In this document: positions 20,965 through 30,847 of the stretch, one piece after another
How positions within the stretch are numbered: the first letter of the stretch is position 1
How the letters are laid out: every line of letters begins with the position of its first letter
NCBI RefSeq assembly: GCF_026262505.1
Contig: NC_067208.1
Coordinates: 18,175,962 to 18,239,961 of the forward strand
Source of the DNA: Trichomonas vaginalis G3
Lineage: Eukaryota; Parabasalia; Trichomonadida; Trichomonadidae
Reading direction: 5' to 3'
DNA length: 64,000 nt
Position numbers and translations under genes: made by a program
The notes under the pieces: model-generated
Told to the model about the DNA's origin: nothing
The model's database searches: none
What the model saw: only the letters and a program-made list of their open reading frames with translations

Positions 20965-21541
20965 AGTAGTATATGAGTGCGGGTTGTGTGACTTTTTTTG
21001 TTACATCTATATATAGACGATGCATTAAAATATATTTATTTATAAATCATTAAAAAATTAACATTAATTTTAAAATAATTTATTTTTTATTTTTTATAAA
21101 AGAAACTATATATAGATGATGTCAGATATTCCGCGATTAATTAAACATTGTTTAAATCCTGAATGGGTTAAACTTCAATTTAAAAATGAAGATTGTGAAT
21201 TATTAAATGAATATGAAAGCCAAAATAAGCTAATGAGGTATAAATATAATGATAAAGAATATTTAATTTCATGGAATCAATGGAGTCATAATCAAAGACC
21301 TCATAAACGAGAAGAAGAAATTGAAAATAATGAAATGGAAATCATTGATGACATTAAAGAGGATGGAATTCCTAAATTTTGTAGAAAAACCTTTAGAACT
21401 AAGTTAGGAGCATATAAACGTAGAGTATTAAATCCTGAATATCTTAAACATATATTTAAAAAGGAAGACTGTGAATTATTAAACGTTAATGAATATGAAA
21501 ATGCTAAATCAAAACTGAGATATAAATATATTGGAAGTGAT
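20965..21541 (+). repeat. Element 2 left terminal inverted repeat, gene-bearing
   Basis: Bases 20979-21541 match the reverse complement of 37041-37603 over 563 bp with about one difference seen. It contains most of the gene at 21116-21607. Only the outer ~28 bases agree with the element 1 repeat; inside, the two are unrelated, so terminal repeats have been exchanged or replaced in this family. Confidence 0.88.
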
Positions 21542-21607
21542 GAAAGGTGTAAAGATAAAGATAAAGTTTATACAGTTTCATATAATAACTGGCACACGTT
21601 GGGATAA
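21116..21607 (+). CDS. TIR-encoded protein with two copies of a ~50-residue domain
   Basis: 163 residues. Residues ~12-62 and ~103-157 are copies of one domain: LNPEWVKLQFKNEDCELLNE and LNPEYLKHIFKKEDCELLNV, each followed by Y-E-x-x-x-x-K-x-RYKY and a Trp-containing end (SWNQWSH, SYNNWHT). The F-x-x-E-x-C-E-L-L-x-x-Y pattern resembles small domains found with homing endonucleases and in large DNA viruses, usually thought to bind DNA; that is recalled by eye, not a search result. Because it lies in the terminal repeat it exists twice. A DNA-end-binding role is an attractive inference. Confidence 0.6.
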   Translation: MMSDIPRLIKHCLNPEWVKLQFKNEDCELLNEYESQNKLMRYKYNDKEYLISWNQWSHNQRPHKREEEIENNEMEIIDDIKEDGIPKFCRKTFRTKLGAYKRRVLNPEYLKHIFKKEDCELLNVNEYENAKSKLRYKYIGSDERCKDKDKVYTVSYNNWHTLG

Positions 21608-21761
21608 GAAAACATTTAGGAGATTATGGAAAGTTCTGAATTCTTAAATCTAGTATGTATGAGAGAGTAAAAGAAATTAGAATAATTATTTCATGAATAA
21701 AAAAATAAACTTTAAAAATTCATGTCTTACATTTTTTGAATAATTTATTTTTTTAATTCGT

Positions 21762-22247
21762 ATGAAAATGAGTGGATCAAGATTCGTAACCGTCAATCAA
21801 TTAATGGATGTTCTTTCACCAATTCTTGAAAATGTTAAACAAGTAGATGTTTATTTCGATGATTATGTAGAAAGTATATATTATAAAGGTAAGTTTAATA
21901 TTAAACCTATTGCTTTTGCATTTGATAATAAATTAATTGAAAATGCAAAAATTTGGGAATTAATTCCAGATATTGAATTTATAACAAATATTAATGATAA
22001 ATGGTTTAAACGAATTCCAACCACAAAAGTTCTTTGTAAATTAATGATCAAAACTGAGGAAAAAGAATTTAACGGGTTTAAATATCATCCAAATAAAGTT
22101 TCAGAACTAGAAAATGAAAAACTTCAGAAAAAATTAAACGATAGACTTTCAAATGATCGTATTGAAAAAATAAATAAACTAGCAGAAGTTGCATTTAATA
22201 ATGAAATATTTGATGAATATAACCTTGAACTCAGTGATGGACTTTAA
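21762..22247 (+). CDS. Conserved Maverick protein of unknown function, 161 aa
   Basis: Copy of the gene at 4275-4754, differing at a few residues, mainly in one block near residues 105-118 (KEFNGFKYHPNKVSELEN). The start may be the ATG at 21762 or the second ATG at 21768 that matches element 1. It ends in the GC-rich hairpin at 22239-22297. Confidence 0.7.
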   Translation: MKMSGSRFVTVNQLMDVLSPILENVKQVDVYFDDYVESIYYKGKFNIKPIAFAFDNKLIENAKIWELIPDIEFITNINDKWFKRIPTTKVLCKLMIKTEEKEFNGFKYHPNKVSELENEKLQKKLNDRLSNDRIEKINKLAEVAFNNEIFDEYNLELSDGL

Positions 22248-22297
22248 GTCCTGGGCACTTTGTGCCTTGAGCTTTAAGGACCCGGGCTCAACGAGTC
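22239..22297. repeat. GC-rich multiple-hairpin micro-element at a convergent gene junction
   Basis: GGACT-TTA-AGTCC (22239-22251), GGCAC-TTT-GTGCC (22254-22266) and GGGCTC-AAC-GAGTC (to 22297). This is the same site as 4746-4805 in element 1. The second stem is perfect here and imperfect there. Confidence 0.7.
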
Positions 22298-22681
22298 ATG
22301 ATTTATGAAATCAATAATTTGATTTATTCGCTCTTCAATAATTTCTATTCTTTTTGTTAAATCATCAATTTTCATTAATGAGGTGATTCTTGATTGAGGA
22401 ATAGATTTTAAACTAACAACACCTTTTATTTTTGAAATTTTGAATCCATGACCCTCCGGGTCTTGGACTCTGTCCTCAACTTTAAACATTTTATTCAATT
22501 TACATGTTGTCAATTCTTCAAATAATTTTTTATTATTAGCATAATAGTCATTAAATTCATCAACAGATGAAAAAATTTTTATTTCAGTAATTGGTTTAAC
22601 AACGTTTATTTTTTGTTGAACATTTTCACTTTCATTTATTTCTTCCTCCTCTGTTTCATTTATTTTTAAAATCGGTTTCAT
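22274..22681 (-). CDS. Small coiled-coil protein, 135 aa, with an inserted 9-residue segment
   Basis: Same protein as 4782-5162 except for nine extra residues in the middle (the segment around EDRVQDPEGHG), encoded by the double hairpin at 22450-22475. The frame is kept and the coiled-coil end (IDDLTKRIEIIEERINQIID) is unchanged. Function unknown. Confidence 0.65.
   Translation of the reverse strand: MKPILKINETEEEEINESENVQQKINVVKPITEIKIFSSVDEFNDYYANNKKLFEELTTCKLNKMFKVEDRVQDPEGHGFKISKIKGVVSLKSIPQSRITSLMKIDDLTKRIEIIEERINQIIDFINHDSLSPGP
22450..22475. repeat. Double-hairpin micro-element, in-frame insertion absent from element 1
   Basis: GACCC-TCC-GGGTC (22450-22462), linker TT, GGAC-TCT-GTCC (22465-22475). 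Element 1 reads straight through at the matching site (AATCCATCAACTTTAAAC), so 27 bases were gained here or lost there precisely. This is the clearest evidence that these hairpins move. Confidence 0.8.
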
Positions 22682-22748
22682 TTATCATTAAATAAAAAAT
22701 TAGAATATAAGTGATGAAATATATTTTTTAATTAATATTAAATCAGAG

Positions 22749-22985
22749 ATGGCGGCAGGATTCTTTAAAAAATTATGGGAAGGAATTAAGAAAGCTGCAA
22801 GTTGGGTTCATCAAAAGATTATTAAACCCGTTGCAAACTTTTTGGCACCAGTAGCGAAAACGGCAGGAACTATCATAGGAGGAGTATTAGGTGCTAAAGC
22901 AGGTAATCCGGCGATGGGAGCACAAGCAGGTAACGCAGTTGGTGGAATTGCTGAAGGAATACTTAATAAAATAGGGGGTAGATAG
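22749..22985 (+). CDS. Small cationic amphipathic protein, 78 aa
   Basis: Copy of 5230-5466 with two or three conservative changes (MAAGFFKKLWEGIKKAASW; IIKPVANFLAP). Preservation of charge and hydrophobic pattern between copies supports a real protein. See that entry for the membrane-active inference. Confidence 0.6.
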   Translation: MAAGFFKKLWEGIKKAASWVHQKIIKPVANFLAPVAKTAGTIIGGVLGAKAGNPAMGAQAGNAVGGIAEGILNKIGGR

Positions 22986-23009
22986 TGGAAAAATAAATAA
23001 ATATTATTT

Positions 23010-23222
23010 TTATCTTAGTATCGGTTGTAGTCGACGATAAACCTTATCTCCTTTATTTAATACTTCCCTTACCGGAACATTAGGTGCTATTTGTTCAGCA
23101 ACGTCACTAATTGCTTCTTTATTCTTAAATATCCAATTTGCTCCTTTCTTAATCCCTTCCCAAACTTTATGCGCTCCTCTTTTTACTTTATCCCACAGTT
23201 TCTTAAAGAATCCTGCAGCCAT
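23010..23222 (-). CDS. Second small cationic amphipathic protein, 70 aa
   Basis: Copy of 5491-5703. Its first residues (MAAGFFKKLWDKVKRGAHKV) are even closer to the plus-strand partner than in element 1, which suggests the two small genes share ancestry or exchange sequence. Confidence 0.6.
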   Translation of the reverse strand: MAAGFFKKLWDKVKRGAHKVWEGIKKGANWIFKNKEAISDVAEQIAPNVPVREVLNKGDKVYRRLQPILR

Positions 23223-23291
23223 AGTTGATTATTTCATTAAAATTAAAAATTCATTTTCATCTTTTAATTTTGATTTTTTATTTAATAATAA

Positions 23292-24931
23292 ATGACGACT
23301 AACTATTTAGTGCCAAACACTAAACCGATTAATGGAAATGTATTTCATTCATTCGAAAAGATAAATGAAATATTCGCAAAGAATGACGGTAGAAGATATT
23401 ATAGAGAACTTGAAAGTTCATGCTATGACTCTGATGCTCCATATTTTGATGATAAACAAACTCATTTAAGAATTACAAATCCGGCTCATGATGTGAACCA
23501 ATTAGGTGACACATATATTAAACGCAAAGTTAAAGCAACTCTAGTTTCAAATAAAGCTTTCACATGTGATGCCGCTTTTAAATGCATGCGTTTATTCGTT
23601 GGTTACAAATCATCAAATCAAAGCTTTAAGCAATTAGAAGTAGAAACCGAAAGAGGTGATGCGGTTATCTTCAGATGGATTGCGCCCGTGAATCTTTCGC
23701 ATTTGCAACATATAAACCAAAATCAGAAAGGAAAGTTAAAAAGTTTGTTCATTCGTTATATAATAATGTTCAAAAATATGATAACTCAGTATGTGGTAAA
23801 TATATTGACCCTTCAGAAGTTTTCAAGAAAGCAAATGAAGAAGTTGATGTCACTTTTGATATGATTATTCCGGTAAATGATTTGTTAGCATTTCAGGCGT
23901 TCGATGATTATCCTAAATCATTTGGTGAAATCATTCTTAAATATTATGTTTTCAGGGATACTTTAGTATTTTGTCAGGTTGACCCGTTAAGAGTTGCTGA
24001 TTTACAAAATTACGTTTATGAAAAGATAACTGATGAAAATTATGAAAAGATTATGAATCATGTTTATAAATATGATCGCAAATTCCAACAAATCGGACTT
24101 CCTGCCAAATTAATTACAAGCTTAGCCACTACATCTGCTGACGCAACAGTTGAAGACGTTATTATTTCATGCACAAAGATGGAAGTTTTAGAGGATAAAT
24201 GCATTACACCAGGATACGGTTTAATTGAAGAATCAGTTAAAGCAATACCACGTTTATTTAGTAAGGAAGATCCATTCATGATTCCAGCTCAACATATTGA
24301 CGTTCGTTCACTAAATGGAGGTTGCATCACTCCTGAAGGTATTAGCTCAGATTTCTCATACGCTCTTCATAATGTTACAGATGTTGTGTTAACATTTCCG
24401 AAGAATGCAATGCAAAGAACGGTTTTAGAAAATCCAATGCTTCGAGGTCTTCAGGTCACTATAGATTCCAGAAACTTCCCCGATCAAGCGATGACCACAG
24501 TGGGTGACATATTCTTTACACGTATGCTTCAAGCTTCTGATTTAGATGGAGTGAATGAATGCACAGAAGAATACGAGGACTCATTAACTAGACCACTGAA
24601 TGATGATGATGGCACACCATTAGCTAGAACATGGAAAGACCAAACTTCATTCTTATGCACTATTCCAGTTCAACGTGATGGAGCGGGTATATTCTTTGAT
24701 GGATTAGAAACTTTCAACTCACAAGTTACAGTACAAGTGAAAGCTTATCCAATCATTCAGGGTGAAAATGACACTTACTGTTCAAAAGTGACAAATCCTC
24801 CTCAGGTTTGGTTTACTAGGACTACATATTGGACATGGACACCGGATGAAGGTTTGAAATATCATCCAACAGGTACACCACCGCAGTATAGAAGTTCATA
24901 TGATGAAATATTGATGAATAGAAATGTTTAA
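23292..24931 (+). pseudogene. Major capsid protein, broken copy
   Basis: Same gene as the open 546-residue capsid gene at 5773-7413, about 97 percent alike at the DNA level by eye. It is broken at about one place. It lies directly before an open packaging ATPase. Confidence 0.8.
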
Positions 24932-24955
24932 AATTATAAATTTATTTTTGATTAA

Positions 24956-25783
24956 ATGGATTTAAATTCATCCACCCCTTATGAAGAATTAGCAGGAGTA
25001 TATAATACATACGTAGATGATATGATTAATGAAGCATTGAGTGATAATAGAAATGCTCTATCTAAGGAAAAATTAATGAAAATTCCATATTCTGAATGTT
25101 ACTTAAATTCAATCACTGCAGCAATTGGTAAACAAAATAAAGGTAAAACATTAACGATATTAAAACAAATTATCATTATTGCTAACACTTCACCCTATTC
25201 ACATGTGTTAATTTATATCAACCGTTCAGGTTCACCTTCAGATGATACATTTGAATCTTTAAAGCATTTAATCAAAATTCCAATTATTTATTTATCACAA
25301 GAAGAAGCAGAAGATTATTTAAAAAACTTTGTAATGTATAAAGAATTATATAATACAATCAAGAAGCAAGGATTAGAGGATAAAATTATTGATAAACAAC
25401 GGGATGAATTATTTGAAACACTTTCTATTTCAAATTTTGATAGAGAATTTTTGCATTCACTCATTTTTCTAGATGATGCGGTGAAATCAAAACTAATAAC
25501 TAATGAGAAATCATATTTTAATCAATTATTAACTCAATGTCGACACATTCAGTGTTCATTCTTCATGGCTGTTCAATACTTTAAAGCATTAAGCACAAAC
25601 ATTAAATCAAACCTGTCCACCCTTTTCATTTTCAGTGGTTTTAGTCGTCAACAGTTGAACGTTATGCTTTATCAAGTGAATTTACCAATGAGCATTAATG
25701 AACTTTACACACAATATCAACAATTAGGAGAACATGGAAAAATAATAGTTGATTTAAATAAAGGTTCCATTAAATTCGAATAA
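24956..25783 (+). CDS. Genome-packaging ATPase (FtsK/HerA superfamily, A32-like)
   Basis: 275 residues, open. Walker A GKQNKGKT at 58-65 and Walker B LIFLDD at 169-174. A conserved Gln-rich region (QCRHIQCSFFMAVQYF) follows, where A32/FtsK-type ATPases carry their sensor residue. Length and position directly behind the capsid gene fit Polinton packaging ATPases. In the cell it would act in the assembling particle, driving DNA into the capsid. Start context GATTAAATG. Confidence 0.85.
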   Translation: MDLNSSTPYEELAGVYNTYVDDMINEALSDNRNALSKEKLMKIPYSECYLNSITAAIGKQNKGKTLTILKQIIIIANTSPYSHVLIYINRSGSPSDDTFESLKHLIKIPIIYLSQEEAEDYLKNFVMYKELYNTIKKQGLEDKIIDKQRDELFETLSISNFDREFLHSLIFLDDAVKSKLITNEKSYFNQLLTQCRHIQCSFFMAVQYFKALSTNIKSNLSTLFIFSGFSRQQLNVMLYQVNLPMSINELYTQYQQLGEHGKIIVDLNKGSIKFE

Positions 25784-25823
25784 CTTTTTATAATTAATTT
25801 TTATTTTTTATTTATAATTAAAC

Positions 25824-26723
25824 ATGACAGAAATTGCAAATCTTCTACAGGTTCCATTAAAACAAGGAACAAACAAAAAGGGTGCATATAATAGAACTAT
25901 GAAAGTTCCAGACGGAATGAAAGAATTAGTCCACATTGTTGCCGGTCTTCAAAAGGATGTTAAACAAATGAGAAACGTTTTAACATTACCAGAAGCTCAA
26001 GCATATGCCAAACGTCACGGACCAAATTGGGAAGCACACGAAGCAGACATTACGGGTCCAAATGGAAAACCTGATGGAATAAATGAAGTTTTCGTTACTG
26101 ATGGTCAAGGAAATATTAAAGTCATAAATGGGTATAAATTAACAATGACGGATTATCCTAAACGTAAAGCATATAATGAACATTATCCTATGCAATTTGA
26201 TGAAAATGGAAAAGCTGTTAAACAATACATTGGAGAAGGTGAAAATGGTCCAATTAATTCATACCGTCATAATCCATATTCTTACTTCAATGAAGAATTA
26301 AATGCTATTGAAGAGGGACCGGATGGATTACCACGATATTCTAACCAGTTTGATGGTCAATATGCAAATTTAAGACCTGAAATTCCAGCTAAGAAATTCT
26401 TTAAAGTTGCTTTATTCGATCCAGTTTTCGCAAATGTTAAAGATGAACTTAAACAGCAATTCCAACCAATTATAGTAGCAAGAATTGCATCAGGTGCTTT
26501 ATCTCAAGCATTCAAAGATTTAATTAAGAAACCATTATATCAGCAACGAGGTTTAACTTATGATTTAGTTAAGGAATCAGATAAAAGAAAATTTGAGAAA
26601 TCAGATGATTATAAGAATGCAATTAATGAATATATTCGGTCTATTAATTTCGATGAAAATGCTAAAAATCAACTTCATGAACAAATACAGGAAATAATAG
26701 ATTCAAAAGTTCCAGCAAAATAA
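25824..26723 (+). CDS. Unknown virion-module protein, 299 aa
   Basis: 299 residues, hydrophilic, with a helical N-terminus ([19 protein letters not shown]), a Gly/Asn/Asp-rich middle ([20 protein letters not shown], then DEKNG-type repeats around [19 protein letters not shown]) and a helical C-terminus. The middle looks like a beta-rich, loop-dense domain. Position between ATPase and the next virion gene suggests a structural or assembly role; no family was recognised. A broken copy is at 8293-9233. Confidence 0.6.
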   Translation: MTEIANLLQVPLKQGTNKKGAYNRTMKVPDGMKELVHIVAGLQKDVKQMRNVLTLPEAQAYAKRHGPNWEAHEADITGPNGKPDGINEVFVTDGQGNIKVINGYKLTMTDYPKRKAYNEHYPMQFDENGKAVKQYIGEGENGPINSYRHNPYSYFNEELNAIEEGPDGLPRYSNQFDGQYANLRPEIPAKKFFKVALFDPVFANVKDELKQQFQPIIVARIASGALSQAFKDLIKKPLYQQRGLTYDLVKESDKRKFEKSDDYKNAINEYIRSINFDENAKNQLHEQIQEIIDSKVPAK

Positions 26724-26755
26724 AAGTTTAAATATATTTTTTTATTCGAATATAA

Positions 26756-27457
26756 ATGAGAAGACGTTTCACTAGTCAAAAGAACACTAACGCAAAAGCA
26801 GAGATTACGGTTGGTTATAACGTAAATGATGATAAATCACGAATTATTCAAAATGTTAAAGTTAATGTTAGTCCTGAATTAACAAGGTCAGCAACTCAAC
26901 CAAATTTATTAACTCGTGACTTACCGAAGAATGAGGAGAATGAAGAAAACCGTGAGAATGGAGACCCAATCATTTTATCTGAACCTGGTAAAGAACCTGT
27001 TGAAATTCCCACTTATCCAACATACCCCCCACCTCTTTCATCAAACATCGAGAACCCAGGAATCTACGATTACAGTCGCAATGCGCCATATAAAATAGAC
27101 ATTAATTCTGAATTAATGAAAATTTACCGTGATATCATAACTGATAATTATGATTCAATAATAAATTTAATTGACCAATCCGGTTTAATTATTTTACCTT
27201 ATGAATCATTAATTCACATTATCGCCATTCTTTGTGATGTTCAAGATTCAGACGTGAAGATTCAATTTTTCATAGATGATGAGGTTTCATGCTGCGGAAC
27301 AGTTGCAAAAATAAATCCTATAAAGGATATTAGCACAATTAAGATATCAAAGAACGGAACAACAACTGAACTTCATTTAACATATAATGATATTTATAAT
27401 AAAATAGTTGATGAATATAAAATATCACTTGAAAAATTCTTTGTTAAGGCTATTTAA
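26756..27457 (+). CDS. Unknown virion-module protein, 233 aa
   Basis: 233 residues. The basic N-terminus (MRRRFTSQKNTNAKAE) is followed by an acidic, Pro-rich linker (EIPTYPTYPPPL) and a C-terminal alpha/beta domain. Element 3 has a shorter relative at 47094-47582 with the same plan: basic start, acidic linker, then a helical block LVEHNPVKVNSYVIAPHEV versus LIDQSGLIILPYESLIHI. A DNA-binding core or scaffold protein is possible. Its stop overlaps that of the convergent gene at 27454. Confidence 0.55.
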   Translation: MRRRFTSQKNTNAKAEITVGYNVNDDKSRIIQNVKVNVSPELTRSATQPNLLTRDLPKNEENEENRENGDPIILSEPGKEPVEIPTYPTYPPPLSSNIENPGIYDYSRNAPYKIDINSELMKIYRDIITDNYDSIINLIDQSGLIILPYESLIHIIAILCDVQDSDVKIQFFIDDEVSCCGTVAKINPIKDISTIKISKNGTTTELHLTYNDIYNKIVDEYKISLEKFFVKAI

Positions 27458-27933
27458 TATTCAAGCATTAACATTATCGAATAATAATCCTTTGAATCAT
27501 AATCGATAATAATTGACCTTTCACCAGTTTCTATCGTTTGTTTTATTTCTTTTTGTTCCCCACTATCCGGATCGGTCATTGTAATTGTTTTTGTTATAGT
27601 ATCAGCTTTATCTTTAACTTCAATCTTTTTTCCATCGGGATATTTAAACCAAAATTCCAAAAATTCGATATTGTCAATCTGTTCATATTTTAATCTATCA
27701 ATTACATTTTTAATACCATCTGAAAATCTTATGAAATGGTCATTATATGGGTTTGATTGAACTAAATTTGAATGAAGTGAAATATAACCTGATGATGAAT
27801 ATGACATCGACTCATATTTTCTGAAAACACTAAAATTTATAACATGAATGAATTTCTTATTCGTTGAATTTATGAATTCTTGAGGTAATCTTATTCTAGT
27901 TTTATTTATCACTGGAAAATAACGCTTTACCAT
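27454..27933 (-). CDS. Candidate minor virion protein, 159 aa
   Basis: 159 residues, beta-rich. It ends LEFWFKYPDGKKIEV ... DYYSIMLMLEY, a pattern shared with the ends of the element 3 proteins at 56199-57059 (FQVWFTTNG ... YDFYLELSFIYNY) and 61235-62076. Such a WF-x-x-x-x-G then Y-x-I-x-L-x-L ending may be the last strands of a jelly-roll, as in Polinton penton-like proteins. That is an inference by eye. Confidence 0.5.
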   Translation of the reverse strand: MVKRYFPVINKTRIRLPQEFINSTNKKFIHVINFSVFRKYESMSYSSSGYISLHSNLVQSNPYNDHFIRFSDGIKNVIDRLKYEQIDNIEFLEFWFKYPDGKKIEVKDKADTITKTITMTDPDSGEQKEIKQTIETGERSIIIDYDSKDYYSIMLMLEY

Positions 27934-27954
27934 ATTTTTAATCGTAATAAAAAA

Positions 27955-28692
27955 ATGTCAATTATCAATATTATTTCGAATAATAACTGTGAATTAAATT
28001 TAACAGTTAGCGGAATTTATAATGTTACTCTCGTTTCTGTGAGTGGTAAATTTAATCCCATTCTTTTAGACCCTTCAGATTATATATCATTTATTAAAGA
28101 TGACCATGAGCCGCATAGCGGCGGGGTCGTAGACCTAAAAACGTATGATATGTATATAAATAATGTGATAACGAAATGGGATATTAACATGATTTTAAGT
28201 TATTTAAATGAATCATTTATCGTATGGTATGAAGAAAATTTTAAATCAAAACCTGATAAACTTTTTGAACTTGATGAAATAAATAACCTTATTAAATTTC
28301 CGCTGAAAATTAAATTTTGTACTCCTCGTCTTCGTTCATTGTTGGGGATATTAAATTTTGAAAAAGATGTTGGGGATGTTTTGTATTCTGACACTGGTTC
28401 TAATTTCATTTTAATCAAATGTGATAAAGTTAATACCCCAATGAGATTTTCACATCAAACATTAGACCCTAACTCTTACCCATCAATACAAAACATTTTA
28501 TCCATCAACTTAAACATATTTTCTTTATCATATCCGTTTCAATTATCCGGGAATTCATTTATTCTTCATTCAAAAGATTTATCAAATATTAAATTTAGAA
28601 TAACTGACCTATTTGATTGTGATTTAGAATTTATGAATGAAATATTATGGCAATTTCAAATAGAAAAAATAGCTGATGAGATAACAGATTAA
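27955..28692 (+). CDS. Candidate minor capsid (penton-like) protein, 245 aa
   Basis: 245 residues, strongly beta-rich. It shares with the 268-residue element 3 protein (47679-48485) a repeated layout: an early (Y)N-(V/S)-x-x-x-x-S strand, the central block TPRLRSLLGILNFEK versus NTKLISGFYYQQ, and an end LSNIKFRITD versus LANINLTLVD. The L-x-N-I-x-(F/L)-x-(I/L)-x-D ending occurs in Polinton minor capsid proteins as recalled. Residues HEPHSGGVVDL are encoded by a double hairpin (28110-28135). The region is missing from element 1. Confidence 0.5.
   Translation: MSIINIISNNNCELNLTVSGIYNVTLVSVSGKFNPILLDPSDYISFIKDDHEPHSGGVVDLKTYDMYINNVITKWDINMILSYLNESFIVWYEENFKSKPDKLFELDEINNLIKFPLKIKFCTPRLRSLLGILNFEKDVGDVLYSDTGSNFILIKCDKVNTPMRFSHQTLDPNSYPSIQNILSINLNIFSLSYPFQLSGNSFILHSKDLSNIKFRITDLFDCDLEFMNEILWQFQIEKIADEITD
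28110..28135. repeat. Double-hairpin micro-element inside a coding region
   Basis: GCCGC-ATA-GCGGC (28110-28122), then GGTC-GTA-GACC (28125-28135). It keeps the reading frame of the 245-residue gene and adds a Gly/His/Pro-containing segment. Confidence 0.75.
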
Positions 28693-28716
28693 ATATTTAT
28701 TTTTAAATCGTAATAA

Positions 28717-30574
28717 ATGATTAAACAACAGCAACCACAGACCATTACATACGCCATATATGCATATAATTCAAAGACGGCAGAACAAACGCAAATGTTG
28801 AAATATGGAGATTTGGAGATAGTATTGAAAAATGACCATTTCGAATTCGTTTGCAAAGGTGGTGCAGTGATATCAAATATAAAAGAAATTTTATTTATGA
28901 ATTCAAAAATTAAAGGAATAACGGATGATATAACATCAATTCCACCAGAAGAACAAAGATATTACGCATTAAATGCATTTCCTAAAGTTTTGAAGATTGG
29001 AAGATTTAATTTAAATGAGGAATTCATAAAAGGTTTCCTAAATGACATAATGAAGAAAGCAGATAAGGAATATGTTAACGATGAGTTAGCAAAGAAAGCA
29101 GATATATCATTTGTTAACGATGAGTTAGCAAAGAAAGCAGATAAGGAATATGTTAACGATGAGTTAGCAAAGAAAGCAGATATATCATTTGTTAACGATG
29201 AGTTAGCAAAGAAGGCAGATAAGGAATATGTTAACGATGAGTTAGCAAAGAAGGCAGATAAGGAATATGTTAATGAAAAAGATAATGAAATTATAGAAAG
29301 GGTTGAATGGTATCATGAACGGACATCGAAGATTCTTAAAACTAAAGCTGATACAGGATGGGTTTCAGAATGTTTAGACCTTAAAGCAGATATATCATTT
29401 GTTAACGATGAGTTAGGGAAGAAAGCAGATAAGGAATATGTTAACGATGAGTTAGCAAAGAAGCAGATAAGGAATATGTTAACGATGAGTTAGCAAAGAA
29501 GGCAGATAAGGAATATGTTAACGATGAGTTAGCAAAGAAAGCAGATATATCATTTGTTAACGAAATATACCAAAGTTTAGTTGGAACAAAAAATATTGAA
29601 ACTATTGTTGGCGACTTTTCTGTCAATGAAGAAAACAAATATTTTAGATGGGAGTTTGTACAGTCCTTAAGAAATGGTATACGGTATAAACTCATTCCGA
29701 AAAATAACAATGAAATGTATGTAGGCTATATAAAGAATAATGGCACACAAGTTAAAGTTCCATTAGACAACAACTGCTACTTAAACTTATATGGAGACGA
29801 ACAAAAGAAATATTTAAGAGTTTATGAAATGACGGATATGACATTGTCTAACGTAGCTCCAGCACCGTATTATTATGACTATGGTGTTGACGCACATGTA
29901 GACCCAAAAAAGCAAACATTATATTTAGATTATTATAGATATAAAAGATATAATGCAATAGAAAAAACGAGAATAGTATACTATTATGAAGATGACAAAA
30001 ATAAATATTATAGTCAAGATTTTACATACCCTGAAAACATAAGATTATATTATAAAAAATATTCTGACACAAACCAGAAGAAACCCGAAATAGTTACACT
30101 ATATTTTAAGTTCAAAAGAGACAATCCTATAATATCTCATATGTTTGATTTAATGAACCCAGTAGGTTCTATTTATACATCTATGGATGTGAGAGGTCCT
30201 CAAGCAATGTTTGGTGTTGGTGCATGGGAACAAATAGTCGACAGGTTTTTGTATTGTGCAAACTCTTCAAAGGAAACAGGGGGAAGTAAAACAATTACGG
30301 GTGAAAATTTACCTGCACACAGTCACTACATAGATTTAAGCACATCTCAAGCAGTTGGCATAAGCATAGATATTGGGATTGGTCAGGAATGACAAAAGGT
30401 AAAGGATATGATGTTAAAGATGATGTTAAATTTGCCATAAATTGTTACTGGAGTGACACTCAGGGAGAAGGAAACCATACACATCGCGTTTCAGGATATA
30501 CACAAACAACGGGACAAAGTAAAGATTACATGCCACCATTTATGACTGTATTCGCATGGTATAGAGTTCAATGA
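28717..30574 (+). pseudogene. Fibre-like attachment protein with 13-residue repeats and phage tail-collar tip, broken
   Basis: Start context TAATAAATG. An N-terminal head-binding-type domain is followed by about ten 13-residue repeats (KADKEYVNDELAK / KADISFVNDELAK), typical of trimeric tail-fibre shafts. A globular part comes next, and the end is of the phage tail-collar type: PVGSIYTSMDVRGP, WEQIVDRFLYC, NLPAHSHYIDL, MPPFMTVFAWYRVQ. Tail-collar domains sit at receptor-binding tips of phage fibres. The gene is broken at about two places. Element 3 has a close relative at 59983-61218. Confidence 0.75.
29050..29560 (+). repeat. 39-bp tandem repeats in the fibre shaft
   Basis: About ten units of 39 bases (13 codons), several of them identical (AAAGCAGATAAGGAATATG words alternating with AGCAGATATATCATTTG words), interrupted once by a non-repeat segment. 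Such arrays expand and contract by slippage and so set fibre length. Confidence 0.8.
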
Positions 30575-30652
30575 ACGCTCAATGTTTGTGAAACAAACTT
30601 TAGGAGCTCCAAAAGAGCAAACAGCATAATTTAAATTTTTATTTTAGTATAA

Positions 30653-30787
30653 ATGAAGATTCTACCATATGGTGTTATTGGAAGAGATAAAGATGGAAAC
30701 CCAATATTTGATCCAAAGTTAAAATTAAAGTTACTGACAAGACAACAACTTGAAAAGTTGCTGAAACCAAAACAGAATGAAAAATGA
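30653..30787 (+). CDS. 44-aa small Maverick protein
   Basis: MKILPYGVIGRDKDGNP then LLTRQQLEKLLKPKQNEK. Start context TTTTAGTATAAATG with an upstream T-rich run, like the other genes here. It shares the LLTR-x-x-L-x-K-(L/M)-(L/M) motif with 13355-13519, 34727-34891 and 30848-31029. Confidence 0.5.
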   Translation: MKILPYGVIGRDKDGNPIFDPKLKLKLLTRQQLEKLLKPKQNEK

Positions 30788-30847
30788 GAAAATGAGAAAA
30801 TGAGAAAGAAAAAAAATTTAAATTATGCAATTTTATTTTTATCATAA

